NCBI GenBank assembly: GCA_017591395.1
Contig: WEDG01001075.1
Span: 186,001-250,000, forward strand
Origin: Schistocephalus solidus
Lineage: Eukaryota; Platyhelminthes; Cestoda; Diphyllobothriidea; Diphyllobothriidae
Direction: 5' to 3'
DNA length: 64,000 bases
This document shows positions 48,441 through 59,189 of this stretch, piece by piece. The first letter of the stretch is position 1. Every line of letters begins with the position of its first letter. Below the pieces are notes generated by a model. The model saw only the letters and a program-made list of their open reading frames with translations. It did no database searches and had not been told where the DNA came from. Position numbers and translations under genes: made by a program.

Positions 48441-48882
48441 GGGCTTACGGGCAGCTGATGTGAGTTTGCTTGAGTGGGTGTTCTAGGGCAGACAACATGC
48501 CCGACGGGACGGCAAAGAGGAGGACGCCTTTTCCGGGTTATGAACCGCCACGTTACTGAACGGCGAAAGGCAAATGAACAAGAGCTAGGGAATAGATGGA
48601 AAAAACCCGGGTTTGTTAACTACCCTAAATTGGTTACCTAAAAATTCTGAGAATCAATGAAAAAAGTATCTTTGAGAGACCCGGCTATTGTGCTTGCACC
48701 CAAAGTTTCCCTAAAAGGTTTCGAAGCAAAAACATTTTCAATTAAGTGACCAGCGATTGTATCAACAAGAGATTGACGTTGGGTGATAATTGATCATCAG
48801 TGGGACGTACCTAAGGGTTTGTGTGGCAGACGGTTCTATATTGAACTTAAAAAGATCCCGCAATTACTTGTGACCAATTAAT

Positions 48883-49065
48883 TTATGTCCATGGCACTGC
48901 ACAGCCTAAGATCAAAAACAAAAACCATTGGTAAACTAAGAAACAGGCCAAACAGCCGAATCGCAGTGGAAAGTTTTTATGGTAAATGTGGTAGGGAAGC
49001 AAAAAAGGCGAAAAGTCGATGGTAGAAAGTGAGGATGTCCACCAAACACCACAACACAACAACAC
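48883..49065 (-). mobile_element. Possible LINE RT scrap
   Basis: A minus-strand 60-codon frame (DFSPFLLPYHIYHKNFPLRF then GCLACFL) loosely follows the FFDYSFAFINIP...LRFSRLGCLLARR block of the LINE at 29680-29760. With the 3' end at 47060-47720 it could be one LINE split by the R1 insertion. Confidence 0.3.
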
Positions 49066-49069
49066 CGCT

Positions 49070-50250
49070 GACTGGTGCGTGAATTACTTTATTGTGGTGC
49101 AGACTTGAGCAACGTTCACTGTATTCTCTCCTACCTCACCCACCTTTTTTCCTACGAAAAGATGACCCCAGTGGCTGACAAAGCTACACAGCCCCTCTAC
49201 ACATGCTCAACGCCTCCTGTACGACTGGGATCAGATGTCGGTGAAAAGTTCACAAATGCAACATTGCGAAGGGAACATAACAATCTTCTCTGTCAGCATT
49301 TTCAATGTGACTTGATCGAAAAGAGCGCTTTCAAGTGCACCAGTTTTCTATGGAGATGGATTCCAAAGTGCCGACCTCCCTCTCCCACGCATCAGTAGAT
49401 TGTCCAAGGCGATCAGCCATGTGCTTATGGTATTGGGTCTAGTGGTTGACGCGATATGGTTTTCCGTTTAAGGCGTACTTGCTGACGCATGCGTGGCACT
49501 ATGAACTCGCGTAGACTCGGCGCAGTTCGACAAGCGCATATCTGAGTCAAGCTGACCAATTTTTTGTTCAGCGGATCTGCAGTGACGCCTGGTTTGAAGG
49601 TCAAATAATGAAATGCACATTCATCCCCAAGACACCTTTGATTGTTTAGGACATTTTGGGCTAGTTGGGTCCAAATAGCAACAATACGTGCGGTAGCATG
49701 TCTGATAGAGTCTGGAGTCCCTTGTTCATTTGGACTCAAGCACATGGTTGAAAGGAGCATGACCGAAACTTGTCGGGCTTTTAGTGTGTTAATGATCCCT
49801 GCTGTACGCCAAAGGCTTGGCATCCGAGACTCCTCAAAATACGGGAGGGTATAGTGAGTTTAGAGGGATGACAAACAGGGTAGAACATGATTAATAGAAA
49901 ATGCGTAGTGTTATGATGTGCGGCAAATATGATACCTCAAAACGTTTTATCCTTTTAACTTTGTGGTTCCCCGGTTATATTAAACTCTTCTTGCTTTAGG
50001 ATCTCCTGCGAGCACGGTTGCGGGGTTGTTGTTTGCTGTAGATTTAATATCAATTTCTTGCCTTCTCATGTCACGACGTGTTGTAACGGTAATGCTAAGA
50101 CACCCTTTATAAACCCTCCCCCGAGGGGTACATGTGCTATTCCTTATTGTAGATGCTTAGTAAACCATGACGGCTACCAAATTCTTCAAGGAGTCAGGAT
50201 TTGTGTTTAGCTGGAAGGCAACCGAAGTTGGACTACGGGATTGCATGTCA
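49070..50250. other. Intergenic, no recognisable feature
   Basis: A 132-codon minus-strand frame at 49425-49823 has no domain I recognise. Confidence 0.35.
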
Positions 50251-50254
50251 ACAT

Positions 50255-50725
50255 TGTAGCAGACGCTACCCGTGCCCACTTCTTTTCTGTCCATTTTCTC
50301 GTCCGAAGATCGGGAAAACAGCTCTAATCTGCAGACACCCCACTAACGCATTTTCCCCTCTCAGGCTTGACATGAGGTGAGTCATTGCTGCGCTCAGTCC
50401 TGCTTATCTACCCCCTTCGCCTGGCTTGGTTTATCCCCTTTGCGCCATTGTAAGTAGACCCCCTGACCAACCAATCACTTGTCGCACATTTAACCTTTCG
50501 CTCCCTCATCCTAACACGGGCATGTGACGAGCGCGTAACCAACACGCCGCTACCCACGCGCTCGCAAACGGATGCTTTGTTATGCCCCACAAGCGAACAG
50601 CTATTTCACGACAACCTGCCCTGTGTACCGAATAAATTGCTCCTCATGTCCTGTTGATTTCTCTTGTCGACGGAATGAACTTACTGCATATGGTTATAGT
50701 GAACCTCACAGCCTTGACCGCTACA
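50255..50725 (+). repeat. LTR of a CsRn1-like Ty3/gypsy element
   Basis: It begins TGTAGCAGACGC and ends GACCGCTACA, so the ends form the inverted pair TGTAGC and GCTACA. The length is 471 bases. A poly(A) signal GAATAAATTG lies at about 50630. It is followed within four bases by a tRNA-Trp primer site, which fixes it as a 5' LTR on the plus strand. No recognisable gag follows, so the internal region is lost or replaced. Confidence 0.75.
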
Positions 50726-50728
50726 TAT

Positions 50729-50756
50729 TGGTGACCCCGACGTGATTCGAACACGC
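50729..50756 (+). other. Primer binding site for tRNA-Trp
   Basis: The 28 bases starting TGGTGACCCCGACGTGATTC are complementary to the 3' CCA, acceptor strand and entire T-arm of eukaryotic tRNA-Trp as I know it. CsRn1-group elements of flatworms are known to use tRNA-Trp. The match is longer than the usual 10-18 bases. Confidence 0.75.
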
Positions 50757-51290
50757 TGCATACGGGATTGTATGTTATCGTATCTGTATGATTGCTTTCT
50801 TTGGGCGTCAGGGGTTTGGCTAGTAGTTCAAATACTACCGAGGGAAACCCTCATCTGGACCAAGGACGACTACTGGGTTATGGTTGCCGTGTTAGGCACG
50901 CCTTCGTGGAGCAAAAGATGTGAGCTGGATGCCAGAACGACGCGAAGTGAAGTCTGTAAACGTTTTCGGCGGGGATTGTCAATATACTGTCGATATGTAC
51001 TTAGTACCATTGTAGTCGACGACGCTGATGGTGATGTTGCAGTTTTTAATGTTAGTGACAGAATTGTTTTCTGGTGCAACATGTCATTTGGCGGTGAGGA
51101 AATGGTGCTTAATTTCGTTACTATGGATACACATTCCGTCATTTAGGACCATTTGCCACCTGCATCTTCTGGGGAGATAGGTACTGGCTCGCTAGCTCTG
51201 TACGATGTCTTCGCAATTGACTGGTGTGGCCTATGTGACAGGCAGGGACCGTCAGTGAGCTGCTTATCGGTACTTCTTATCACCATAGTC
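50757..51290 (+). other. Region downstream of the LTR, no gag recognised
   Basis: A 134-codon plus frame (50742-51146) was checked for capsid or zinc-knuckle motifs and shows none. It may be leader sequence or unrelated host DNA. Confidence 0.4.
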
Positions 51291-51295
51291 GTACC

Positions 51296-51885
51296 TCAGA
51301 AGAAGAATGAGCGTTCACTGGGAGAGGTATATTGGTGGCCTGACGTTTCGAGCAGTTCTTTCGTTTACACCTCTTCAGATACTGGAGAGTCGCACCTCCC
51401 ATTGTACTTATTTATTTTCATATTTTGCTATTACTGTGCATTTAAAGAGAGATTTTTTACTTAAAACAACCTCCTTGTTTCGCACATTGATAACCAAGCC
51501 TAAAACCAAAACAAATCTAAAGTGTCAGCAGAAAGAAGGAGTTTGTTATAGGTTTTTTCCTGTGTTTTAAGGACATTGACGGCTCCCCAGAGGTGCTATA
51601 TAAATAAACCCATTATTATATGCCACTGTTCTCATTGCTGCTGGCCGGTCAACACTAGCTGTGCGCTGTGTCCCCTTCGTGTCGCCGGTGCCGTCAACCC
51701 CGCCGATCGCCGGTTCTGCCGCGTCAGCTTGTGTCGACCGGGGCATCCCAATACGGCTGGGTTCACCCCGGCCATCGTCACACCTGCTGACCCCTTGTGA
51801 TGCCGCCGCAGCCGGGGTTTCGCTGTAGCGTGTTCTACCCCCGTCCTCGTTGGCCACGGAGATAGTTGGCGGCGTCAGGAGACCG
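51296..51885 (-). mobile_element. Penelope-like element D1 (minus), coding tail and 3' end
   Basis: Minus-strand reading from the centre at about 51885 gives the low-complexity C-terminal tail of a PLE (SVANEDGGRTRYSETPAAAA, SQGVSRCDDGRGEPS, AIGGVDGTGDTKGTQRTASV, PAAMRTVA). About 170 bases follow that are absent from its partner copy, then a hammerhead-like motif at 51383-51338. The 3' end AGTGAACGCTCATTCTTCTTC carries a short (TTC)3. The partner is the plus-strand copy at 51866-52238. The GIY-YIG and RT are missing. Confidence 0.75.
51338..51383 (-). ncRNA. Hammerhead-like motif of PLE D1
   Basis: The minus strand has CTGAAGA (51378-51372), which satisfies CUGANGA, then a decayed helix II and GAAACGTC with AGGCC. 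Helix II strands (GGTGTA and TGCTC) no longer pair well. Confidence 0.5.
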
Positions 51886-52238
51886 TTCCGGTAGGGGACA
51901 TCCGGCGTCGCCAATTGTCTCCACGGCCAACGAGGATGGGGGTAGACCACGCCACAGGGCAACCCCGGCTGATGCGGCATCACATGGGGTCAGCAGGTGT
52001 GATGACGACCGGGGGGAACCAAGCCGTGGTGGGGACGCTGCGGCCGAACAGGCGATCGGCGGGGGTGACGACACGAGGGGGACACAGCGCACAGCCCATG
52101 TTGTCAGGCCAGGAGCAATGAGAACAGTCGCATAAAATGGGAGGTGCGAGCATGACTCTCCAGTCTCTGAAGATGGGTAGACGAAACAACTACTCGAAAC
52201 ATCAGCCAACCAATATACCTCGCCCGGTGAACGCTCCT
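51866..52238 (+). mobile_element. Penelope-like element D2 (plus), coding tail and 3' end
   Basis: A plus frame at about 51905-52135 reads STANEDGGRPRHRATPADAA, SHGVSRCDDDRGEPS, TQRTAHVVRPGAMRTVA and stop. It matches D1 block by block. Immediately after comes the 3' region with its hammerhead-like motif, then GGTGAACGCTCC and the (TTC)n tract. The 5' boundary meets D1 in a near-palindrome around 51860-51945. Confidence 0.75.
52162..52208 (+). ncRNA. Hammerhead-like motif of PLE D2
   Basis: AGTCT precedes CTGAAGA (52167-52173). One extra T follows, then GGGTAG pairs with CTACTC over six positions (one G-T), then GAAACATC and AGCC. Core CUGANGA and GAAA are intact. The extra base before helix II is shared with the motif at 23533-23573. 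Confidence 0.6.
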
Positions 52239-52361
52239 TCTTCTTCTTCTTCTTCTTCTTCTTCTTCTTCTTCTTCTTCTTCTTCTTCTTCTTCTTCTTC
52301 TTCTTCTTCTTCTTCTTCTTCTTCTTCTTCTTCTTCTTCTTCTTCTTCTTCTTCTTCTTCT
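52239..52361 (+). repeat. (TTC)41 microsatellite at PLE 3' end
   Basis: Exactly 123 bases of TTC units with no interruption, directly attached to the 3' end of PLE D2. D1 ends in a three-unit version of the same tract. Confidence 0.97.
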
Positions 52362-54215
52362 GACAAGGATTCGCAACTTCTCTACTAATACTCGTGTCTG
52401 TTTTCATCGCCTTTTCGTGCATGCTAATTTCCGGCAGTGTACTTTCGCCAGGGTAGAGTCGGCAGAGTCAGATTGTGCGACGTTCATCCAAACGCTAAGG
52501 TCAATACGAAGCATAGGGTGTTGAATCAGACAAGTCACGAACAGTCACAAAACATAAGTGTTCGCTCAGGTTTTGCTTAACAATGCTATGAATTGGAGTG
52601 GCTTCTTAGAAGATCTATTAAGCCAGAACGGGCTACGTAAGACGGTGACTCAACATTTTGTCTTGAAACCTTTTCTAAAGGTAAAGAGCAAAATAGGACC
52701 ATAATGTCTTCGAGGTTATTCGACAGAGGACAGCAGTACCCTATATCGTGACCTAAGATTACGAGAATAAGAGCAACGGTTTTTACACCAAGTCTGTTCT
52801 GCAAAAATGGTCACTGCCTGATTTCTGCTACTTTGCAAGTGATCTCCTTCCTTTGAAAGCCAACATTTGGAGGATGGTACAAACTATTTCGAATCACTAT
52901 TAACGTTAAGACATATCTCCTGAGGAAAAAACAGCGTTTTGATTTGCACTTGGCATGAAACAAGGAGGTGGCTGTTATACGTTTTGCTAAATACACGACG
53001 GCAATTCAGTACAATGACAAAAGAATAGACAACAGGTGTTGCCTTTGAAGTTCACATGCGAATTAGTACGCACAGCGGTATATGTATATCCAGGGAGAGT
53101 TCAATCGTGCGATGGGATGAGAAGAGGCATAAAATAAGGACAAATTAAAAAAAAACTGGTCGTTAAAAGCAGTGGTGCAAATAAGGCGAGTATTTACTAG
53201 ATTGAAGATGCCAATGTAGTCTACTGTTGCCCCCATAATTTCATTTCAAATAAACAAAGAAATGATTAAATGTGAATAACTCGCGTAAAATAGGCCGAAT
53301 TTTGAACAAGACAGAAGAACGAATAAACTCACGTTTAAAAGCCAGCTTCATCCTAACTGAAGGTTTTCTAGTCCATGTGAGGCGTTAGGAGTTTTTTATT
53401 TGCACATCCACTGCACTTACAGTGGGCAGTACGGAGTGTGAAGCACTTACTGATTTTTATTTAGTTATAATGAAAAAAATTACCAACACAACTCTGGTTT
53501 ACTTAGTTTATGCCACAGTTTTGTCTTATGGATAAGAAAATTCCCAAGTAACCGGAAATAGACGACTCGCTTAAGCATTACTACTGAAATAGAGCACACA
53601 TATACGGGTCTCTAACGCTTGTATAAATGCAACCCGGGTTTTATACGGGTGTATAAAACACGCTTCGATATAATTTCTTCTTATACCGAATGTGCCTTTC
53701 GAAGGATTGGTTGCTGCAGAAAGAGATTATTTCAATTTTATGGAAGGTAACTGCTTTCTGCATTATTTCAAACTTGAACACCTGTTCTGCTGGCAATTAG
53801 GGTACGCGACCTGTTTTCCAGCGTTTTCACATTAGCAACACCAGACATTTCCATAATCTATTAAACCGATATCAACCCAAAATTCCTATAATTTTGCATT
53901 AAAAATGAATCACGTTTTTTAGTAAATAGACAAAATTGATGCAGATTTGGATGCTATGCCTCTTCTGTAAGTTTTTTTGGCATCTCACAGTTGCTATCGT
54001 TAAATAAATCGATTGATATCCTTTCTTAAGGGGCAGAAATAAGTTGCAAGCTCCAACGAAAGGATTATGTCAACTCTATTTTCTGTACAGCTTTTAAATA
54101 ACGTGTGGTTGAATTTGTCCAGGTATCGAAATTTATGGAAAATTTCTCACTGTCCGGGCAAGTAGGCAGGATTGATTTTTCGCAGGTGACCGAAGGGAGC
54201 TCTTTCACAGGCCAA
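52362..54215. other. Intergenic AT-rich region
   Basis: No gene or named repeat supported. Confidence 0.4.
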
Positions 54216-54220
54216 CGTCA

Positions 54221-54600
54221 ATTCCTTTGACCCATTTCTGAAAAACTCGGTGGCCTCGGTCGGTCAAAGCAATTATTCAAATCTGCCAAAATCCTCTACT
54301 AATTAATTGTGCCTGGTAGTCATCTGGTGGATTCTAGATTGATTGCTTAGGAAATCCTGCTTGGGCAGTCAGCTTACTGTATCAGAATTGGTGGATTCCA
54401 TACGTTACAGTAGGCTGGGCGGTTAACTTGACCCAAGTGTGATTAAACTCAGTGCTCAGGGTCCTCGTAGCTCAGTTGGCTAGAGCGTTGGCTGTACTAA
54501 AGCCTTCCCCTTGCTGGCGTGGGTTAGGAACCCACCGAGGCCGCCAAGTTTTTCACAAGTGGGTCAAAGGAATTATTCAAATCTGCCAAAATCCTCTGCC
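54221..54600. repeat. tRNA-like element inside a direct/inverted repeat sandwich
   Basis: The core 54460-54546 folds like a tRNA: acceptor GGTCCTC against GAGGCC, D-arm GCTCAGTTGGCTAGAGC, an anticodon-like stem GGCT/AGCC, and T-stem GTGGG/CCCAC, ending GCCA. The T-loop TTAGGAA lacks TTCGA and the variable region is long, so a SINE head or pseudo-tRNA is likelier than a gene. Its 3' flank (AAGTTTTTCACAAGTGGGTC) occurs inverted at about 54221-54260. A 36-base string ending CTGCCAAAATCCTCT occurs directly at 54262-54298 and 54561-54597. Confidence 0.55.
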
Positions 54601-55380
54601 AACATCAATGTCAGCGTGACTTGGTAACATGCCGTATGCTGCCCAGCCTATCATATCACGTACACTAGCCTTTATCACTCAAGGGACATTTTAAAGTTTC
54701 AGCCCAGGTTTTATGAATCTGGCCGTCTTCCGCAGGTCTCCGAGCGCCAGAGGAATGTAAGGCGACGACGCCGTGTCGTTTGAACAGAGTTTGTCCGTGT
54801 TGTTGTTGTTGTCGTTCCTGCATGGTGGTGGGGTCTTTGCTTCTGTCTGGTCTACTGACCTGCATGTCTCCAGACGATAATCCCGTTAGTTACCCCCACC
54901 CTTTTTTAAGGTGGTGCGTACACCCGTATTCAATATACCTTGGCGTGGTCTTTTGCGTTGTTTAATTTCTTCCCGTTAGGCCACCTAGAAGCCTACGTGT
55001 TGACCGACAAGCAATGGTCCCGTGTGGTATCTCAGTCAAATTGATAGGACAGGCGGGTACAATTCAACAGCTTGCGGGTGTCTGATGCACGGATAGTGAA
55101 GGCAGACTGAAACACTTGGGAGAAAGGGTAATGTCTTCGTAAGTACCAGGGTCCGATTCGTAGAGCGATGCAGAAAGCTCTCGAGATTGTGTCCATAGAT
55201 CTGGCCAAGAGCAAGCAACGCCACGACGGTGGTCGCCCGCGTTTTCACTACCACCACCACCACCATAGATTTGCACCCTTCGTCCTCTCATTTGTAATTA
55301 TATTGAATAACGAGAGAGAACTAGCAACACGGAATACATCTGAGTAAAAGCAAGCGAAAAAAACGACAGTTTGACCGTCG
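54601..55380. other. Intergenic, short (CCA)n run
   Basis: A (CCA)5-type run lies at 55250-55266; otherwise nothing is recognised. Confidence 0.4.
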
Positions 55381-55384
55381 TAGT

Positions 55385-56280
55385 CTGACGATATCCACCG
55401 TATGCTCCACAGAAAGGTGGTGTAGGGACGGTGACTTGTGCGTGGATTAGTTTTAAGTGATATTAGCCTTGCGCTGCAGCTACCACACTCTCTACTCCTC
55501 ACCCACCTGAGCCCGGTGTCATGACAGAGTCAAGCAAAACGGAGGCGGGAGAGGGTGCAGGTGGCTAGTGCGGCCAGAGCCACCCCTGGGCTTACCACCA
55601 CACCTGGCTCGGATCCCACGGAGTGGGAGTGCCATAAAGGCAACATTAAGCAGGAGCCACTACAGTCTGACTCTCAGTCCGCCAGTAAGCCACTCCACGC
55701 AAAGCACGTATTGGGCTTACCATGCGGTTTGGGTTATCTTGTCAGTTGGCAGCCTTCCAAGCCACGCCTTTTAGCGCACCGTGATAGTTTCAAGTGCGTC
55801 AGATTGTTAATAGTGTAGAAAATGAGCTAAGCCGTCGACCTCACTATCTCCCCACCCCCGAAATCAGACCACTGTCCGAGCCGGTCAGTTGTCTGATGCG
55901 GAAGCGGGCGCAGCTGCTGGTGACCTCGTCTACGTGTACTACGTACACGACCTGGCCGCCCAAACACAAGCACCAGGATTTCACACAACAGGGGGTTGAA
56001 CAGCTTACATCTCACATGCGTGAGGTAGTCAGAGTTCAAGTTAAGAAGGAGCCATCGCAGCCTGACTCTCAGACCATTAGTCAGCCACTCCACGCAGCAC
56101 ACATTCGACTGACTGCGAGGTATGATTGTAATTGTCAGTTGGCAACCTTCCAACTCACGGCGCTTATCGCCCCGTGATATTCTCAAGCTCAGCTCACGCA
56201 TGCAGCAAAAGATTCACACAGAGAAGGAACCGAGGATAATGCTTGCCTCTCAATCAGCTATGCAGACTGAAAGTATGCCT
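55385..56280 (+). repeat. R1 repeat, copy 5 (about 900 bp)
   Basis: Same order and orientation as copy 1 at 10056-10965, including the internal duplication (CAGTCTGACTCTCAG near 55666 and CAGCCTGACTCTCAG near 56058) and the end CCGAGGATAAT with CCTCTCAATCAG at 56231-56260. As in copy 1, an RTE-like LINE on the minus strand lies immediately to the right. Confidence 0.85.
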
Positions 56281-56329
56281 TTTGGTGGTGTTGAGTGTGA
56301 CCATGTGATGTGCAGAGTCTGATGAGGAG

Positions 56330-57590
56330 AGATATAGTGTTGTGGTATAGCCGACGGTGATCTATCGCAGGTTTTCATGGAGACGAATGCGACCTAATAG
56401 GCCCATGCGGTGAGTGAATTTGCGTGGGCAGTGCGGACGGTTGAGTCGGATGCGGCGGCTTTATGTTAGTGCTCCTGGCACAGGTTCACCGGTCTCTGTA
56501 CGATGGATTCGCAAGTGACCGACCAGACCAATGCATGAGATGAATGTTTGGTCGCAAGGAGGACAGTTTAGGACCAAGCCCCCATCGCTGGTGGTGGATG
56601 TTGTGGCGGTGGTAGGGGTAACAGGTCATGAGAACTGGGATGTAGTTTCTATGATGGTGGGGATAATGGAATTGGTTCAAGGTGTGAGGGTGGGATTGGA
56701 CAGTGTCCCTCAGCTGGTACCAGCGGTTCTCCATGGAGGTCTCCGCCTCGGTGACTGTAATTTTGGCTCGCCGATCGGCTTGTTCGGTGCTGAAATGGAT
56801 ATGGTGAGCAGGGACATTAAACAGAGCAGTATTTAACTAACCTCGTGGTCCTTTACTTTGGGGTATCTTGCGTTGTTGCAGACGAAGCCTCATCTTGGAG
56901 ATGACAAGGTGGTGATCCGTCCATCCGTCGGCACCGGGGATCGCCTATGTCACCAGCATGTCCTGTTGATCTCGCCTCCGCGAGGACATAGTCCGAAAAT
57001 TGCCAGTGTCTCGACCGGTCGACAGATCGCCTTTTGCCGCATCGGTAGGAAGAAGGTTTTGGACAGGATCAGGCGGTGTTTGGTGCAGGTTAGAGGAGAA
57101 AAAGGCCATTGTCCTTGAAGTCAGCAAAACAGTGGGGACCCCGCACTCCTCTCCACGTGGCACTGTCTGTCCCGACGCGGTTGGTTAAGTCACCAAGGAC
57201 AATTAAATTATCCGCCTTCGGCACATTCGTCATTGCGGGTGTTTAGGCGCTGATGATGGTGGAGAACTTGTCTCCGCGTAGAGGCAGGTGGAGGTTCATC
57301 AGGCGATCATTGATACCCTGCGGCAGACAGGGCAGACGTCCCACGATGTCCCTCCGGATGGCAAAGGCAACACCAGCATCGCGTCGCTCTGCCTTTGGCC
57401 AACCGATCGAGGCAAAGATGTAGACGACAGCGACATCCTCCAGCTGACCCTGCTCGGAGAAATGGGTCTCGCTGAGAGCAGCATTATCTACCTTGTAGCG
57501 CGCTAGTTCCCGAGCGACTAGTGCCATCCTCCGTTCCGGTCGGTTGTTCCTGAGATTGTTAAAAGGGATCGAACATTCCAGGCTGCTAGA
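56330..57590 (-). mobile_element. RTE-like LINE copy 2: endonuclease plus C2H2 zinc-finger tail, RT deleted
   Basis: The minus strand from about 57590 encodes the endonuclease start (NNRPERRMALVARELARYKV, NAALSETHFSEQGQ, AERRDAGVAFAIRRDIVGRL, NDRLMNLHLPLRGDKF to 57243). After a small deletion and frameshifts come VPKADNLIVLGDL and RVGTDSATW, then the linker ending ENRWYQLRDTVQS at about 56700. There the sequence jumps straight to the 3' tail. That tail is a Ser/Pro/His-rich stretch and C2H2-type fingers at 56600-56340 (DQTFIS then IGLVGHLRIHRTETGEPVPG, and KFTHRMGLLGRIRLHE), the first with mutated cysteines. The whole RT is missing. Same family as 10968-12035. Confidence 0.85.
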
Positions 57591-57594
57591 GTGA

Positions 57595-58680
57595 GCAAAC
57601 TCACAAAGCCATAATAGGTTTAATATCATGACGTTTCAAAATCAAACAAGATTCCATTGTCGGAGGTAGGTTTGGTACGGCGCCTCACAGTATTTATGGG
57701 CTCTGAACATGCTGGCTCTAGGGCTGTTCGTGAAGGATGGACTGCAGGGTGGTGGGGGGAGTTAATTGTTGTCCTGCTGGTCAGTGATTTTTCTCCCTCG
57801 CCTCGTCTAGGGGCTGTGTCAGGATGGCAAATGTCATTGACCTCGTCCGCATTGCCCGCGTTTGTTGTCCCGGACCCGCATATATGTTTCTCGTCCCTCG
57901 TTTGCATCTGTTCATGCGCGTCTCATCGGTGGTTGCTGAGGCGTTGCCGTCGTTTCCGTTCCTATCAGGTTGGAGACGCCCTTCATCGGTGTTTGTGTGC
58001 AAACCATGTTCACTTGTGTCCATGTTCATACCTGGCCGGAGGTGTTGCTGGTTTGCGTTCTCCGTGGTTATCCCATCGAATGTGTTGGTGTGTGACATAG
58101 ATTCACTCAGGCCTGTGTTCTGGCTCGGTATGCGTTTGCTTGCGACCGCGAACAGCCTGACTCCTTGCCTGTAATTATGTTGATTGAGTCGCACTCGTAA
58201 GGCCTGGTAGGCCGCCGAGAGAATCGTACAACGGTTAATGGAAGAAGGTACGGTGTGCCAGGCTTCAAGCATTTCTTTGGCTGTTTGGTCAATACCTTGG
58301 CCTAGGATTTCGGCGTCCTGGAAAGAAAAGGCATATCCAGAGACCGCGCAGTTTTCCGCCACCAATGAGAGCTGATCCATCCTTCTTACGGCCCTTGCGT
58401 GCTCAATCATGCGGGTCTGTAGTCGCTTACCGGTCTCTCCGATATAGTTCGCCTCACAGGAACCGCACTGAACACGATAGACGACGTTCGCCGTTTCGCC
58501 GCGTGAGAGGGGGCCTTGGGTCTCATGACCAGACGTCTTGTTGTCACCTCATGTCTGTGGGCGACGCCGATCCCCAGTGGTTGTAAGAGACGAGCAACAG
58601 CTTCAGATACATTCTCGATATATGGCATTGCCCACCATACTTTCGGTGGTTCTATCACTGGTCTTAAAACTTGCCTCGGT
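57595..58680 (-). mobile_element. Penelope-like element E, GIY-YIG to 3' end
   Basis: Minus strand: inter-domain block (PKVWWAMPYIENVSEAVARL, then LQPLGIGVAHRHEVTTRRLV) at 58650-58540. The GIY-YIG C-terminal half follows (MIEHARAVRRMDQLSLVAEN at 58410, FQDAEILGQGIDQTAKEMLE, AWHT, AAYQALRVRL). Next is a hydrophilic tail (RTRSMTFAILT) with a stop near 57781, and a 3' region with a hammerhead-like remnant at 57672-57624. The 3' end, TTTGTGAGTTTGCTCA, is cut by the RTE-like LINE at about 57595. Confidence 0.85.
57624..57672 (-). ncRNA. Hammerhead-like remnant of PLE E
   Basis: Minus strand: CCGACAA in the core position, extra T, GGAATC pairing with GATTTT (six pairs including G-T) around TTGTTTT, then exact GAAACGTC. 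Two core bases are mutated. Confidence 0.45.
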
Positions 58681-59189
58681 TGTCTGCTATGTATATAAAC
58701 TGATTCTCTTTGGGAATAAAGTAACTTTATGGTGTGTATTTTCGAATCTGTTTACACAGTTCGTCTTCAGACGCATGGGCGATGTATCAAAAACAGTAAT
58801 CTTTAAACAGTGCTTTGTGCAACATTCTGTAATTAGTCAAAGTGTAAACCAATAGGCGTTCGCAGGAGTTAATTATCCGGTCGATAGTGGCTATTTTCTC
58901 TTCAACCTGACCTTGATAAACTTGTACATAGCATATCAATCGATATGTATATTACTGCATGCCTCGTCTAAGTGCATTGCCTCCAGGAATTCGCGGAACT
59001 TCCCTGTTTGTCAGGCGCAAATTATGCGGGTCTTCTCCCACGCAACTATATGTCCTGTGTTCAGTTTTTGCATGGCTACCTGAGAAAATTTGTCACGTCT
59101 CTTCACCGTCGGCTGATCTTTATGTATACGGGTGTAAATTTATGTCCGGTCATGGCCACAATAGACTGCATAAAAACTGTTACGCGGTA

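Noticed and set aside
49425..49823. 132-codon minus-strand frame
   Set aside because: Checked for RT, transposase and housekeeping motifs; none found, so not called as a gene.
50742..51146. 134-codon frame after the LTR, considered as gag
   Set aside because: No capsid, zinc-knuckle or protease motif is visible, and its codons look random.
52104..52422. Long frames of poly-Lys, poly-Ser or poly-Arg
   Set aside because: They are translations of the (TTC)41 microsatellite and the adjacent PLE tail.
57657..58174. Plus-strand frames of 116-147 codons
   Set aside because: They are antisense shadows of PLE E, which has a recognisable GIY-YIG tail on the minus strand.
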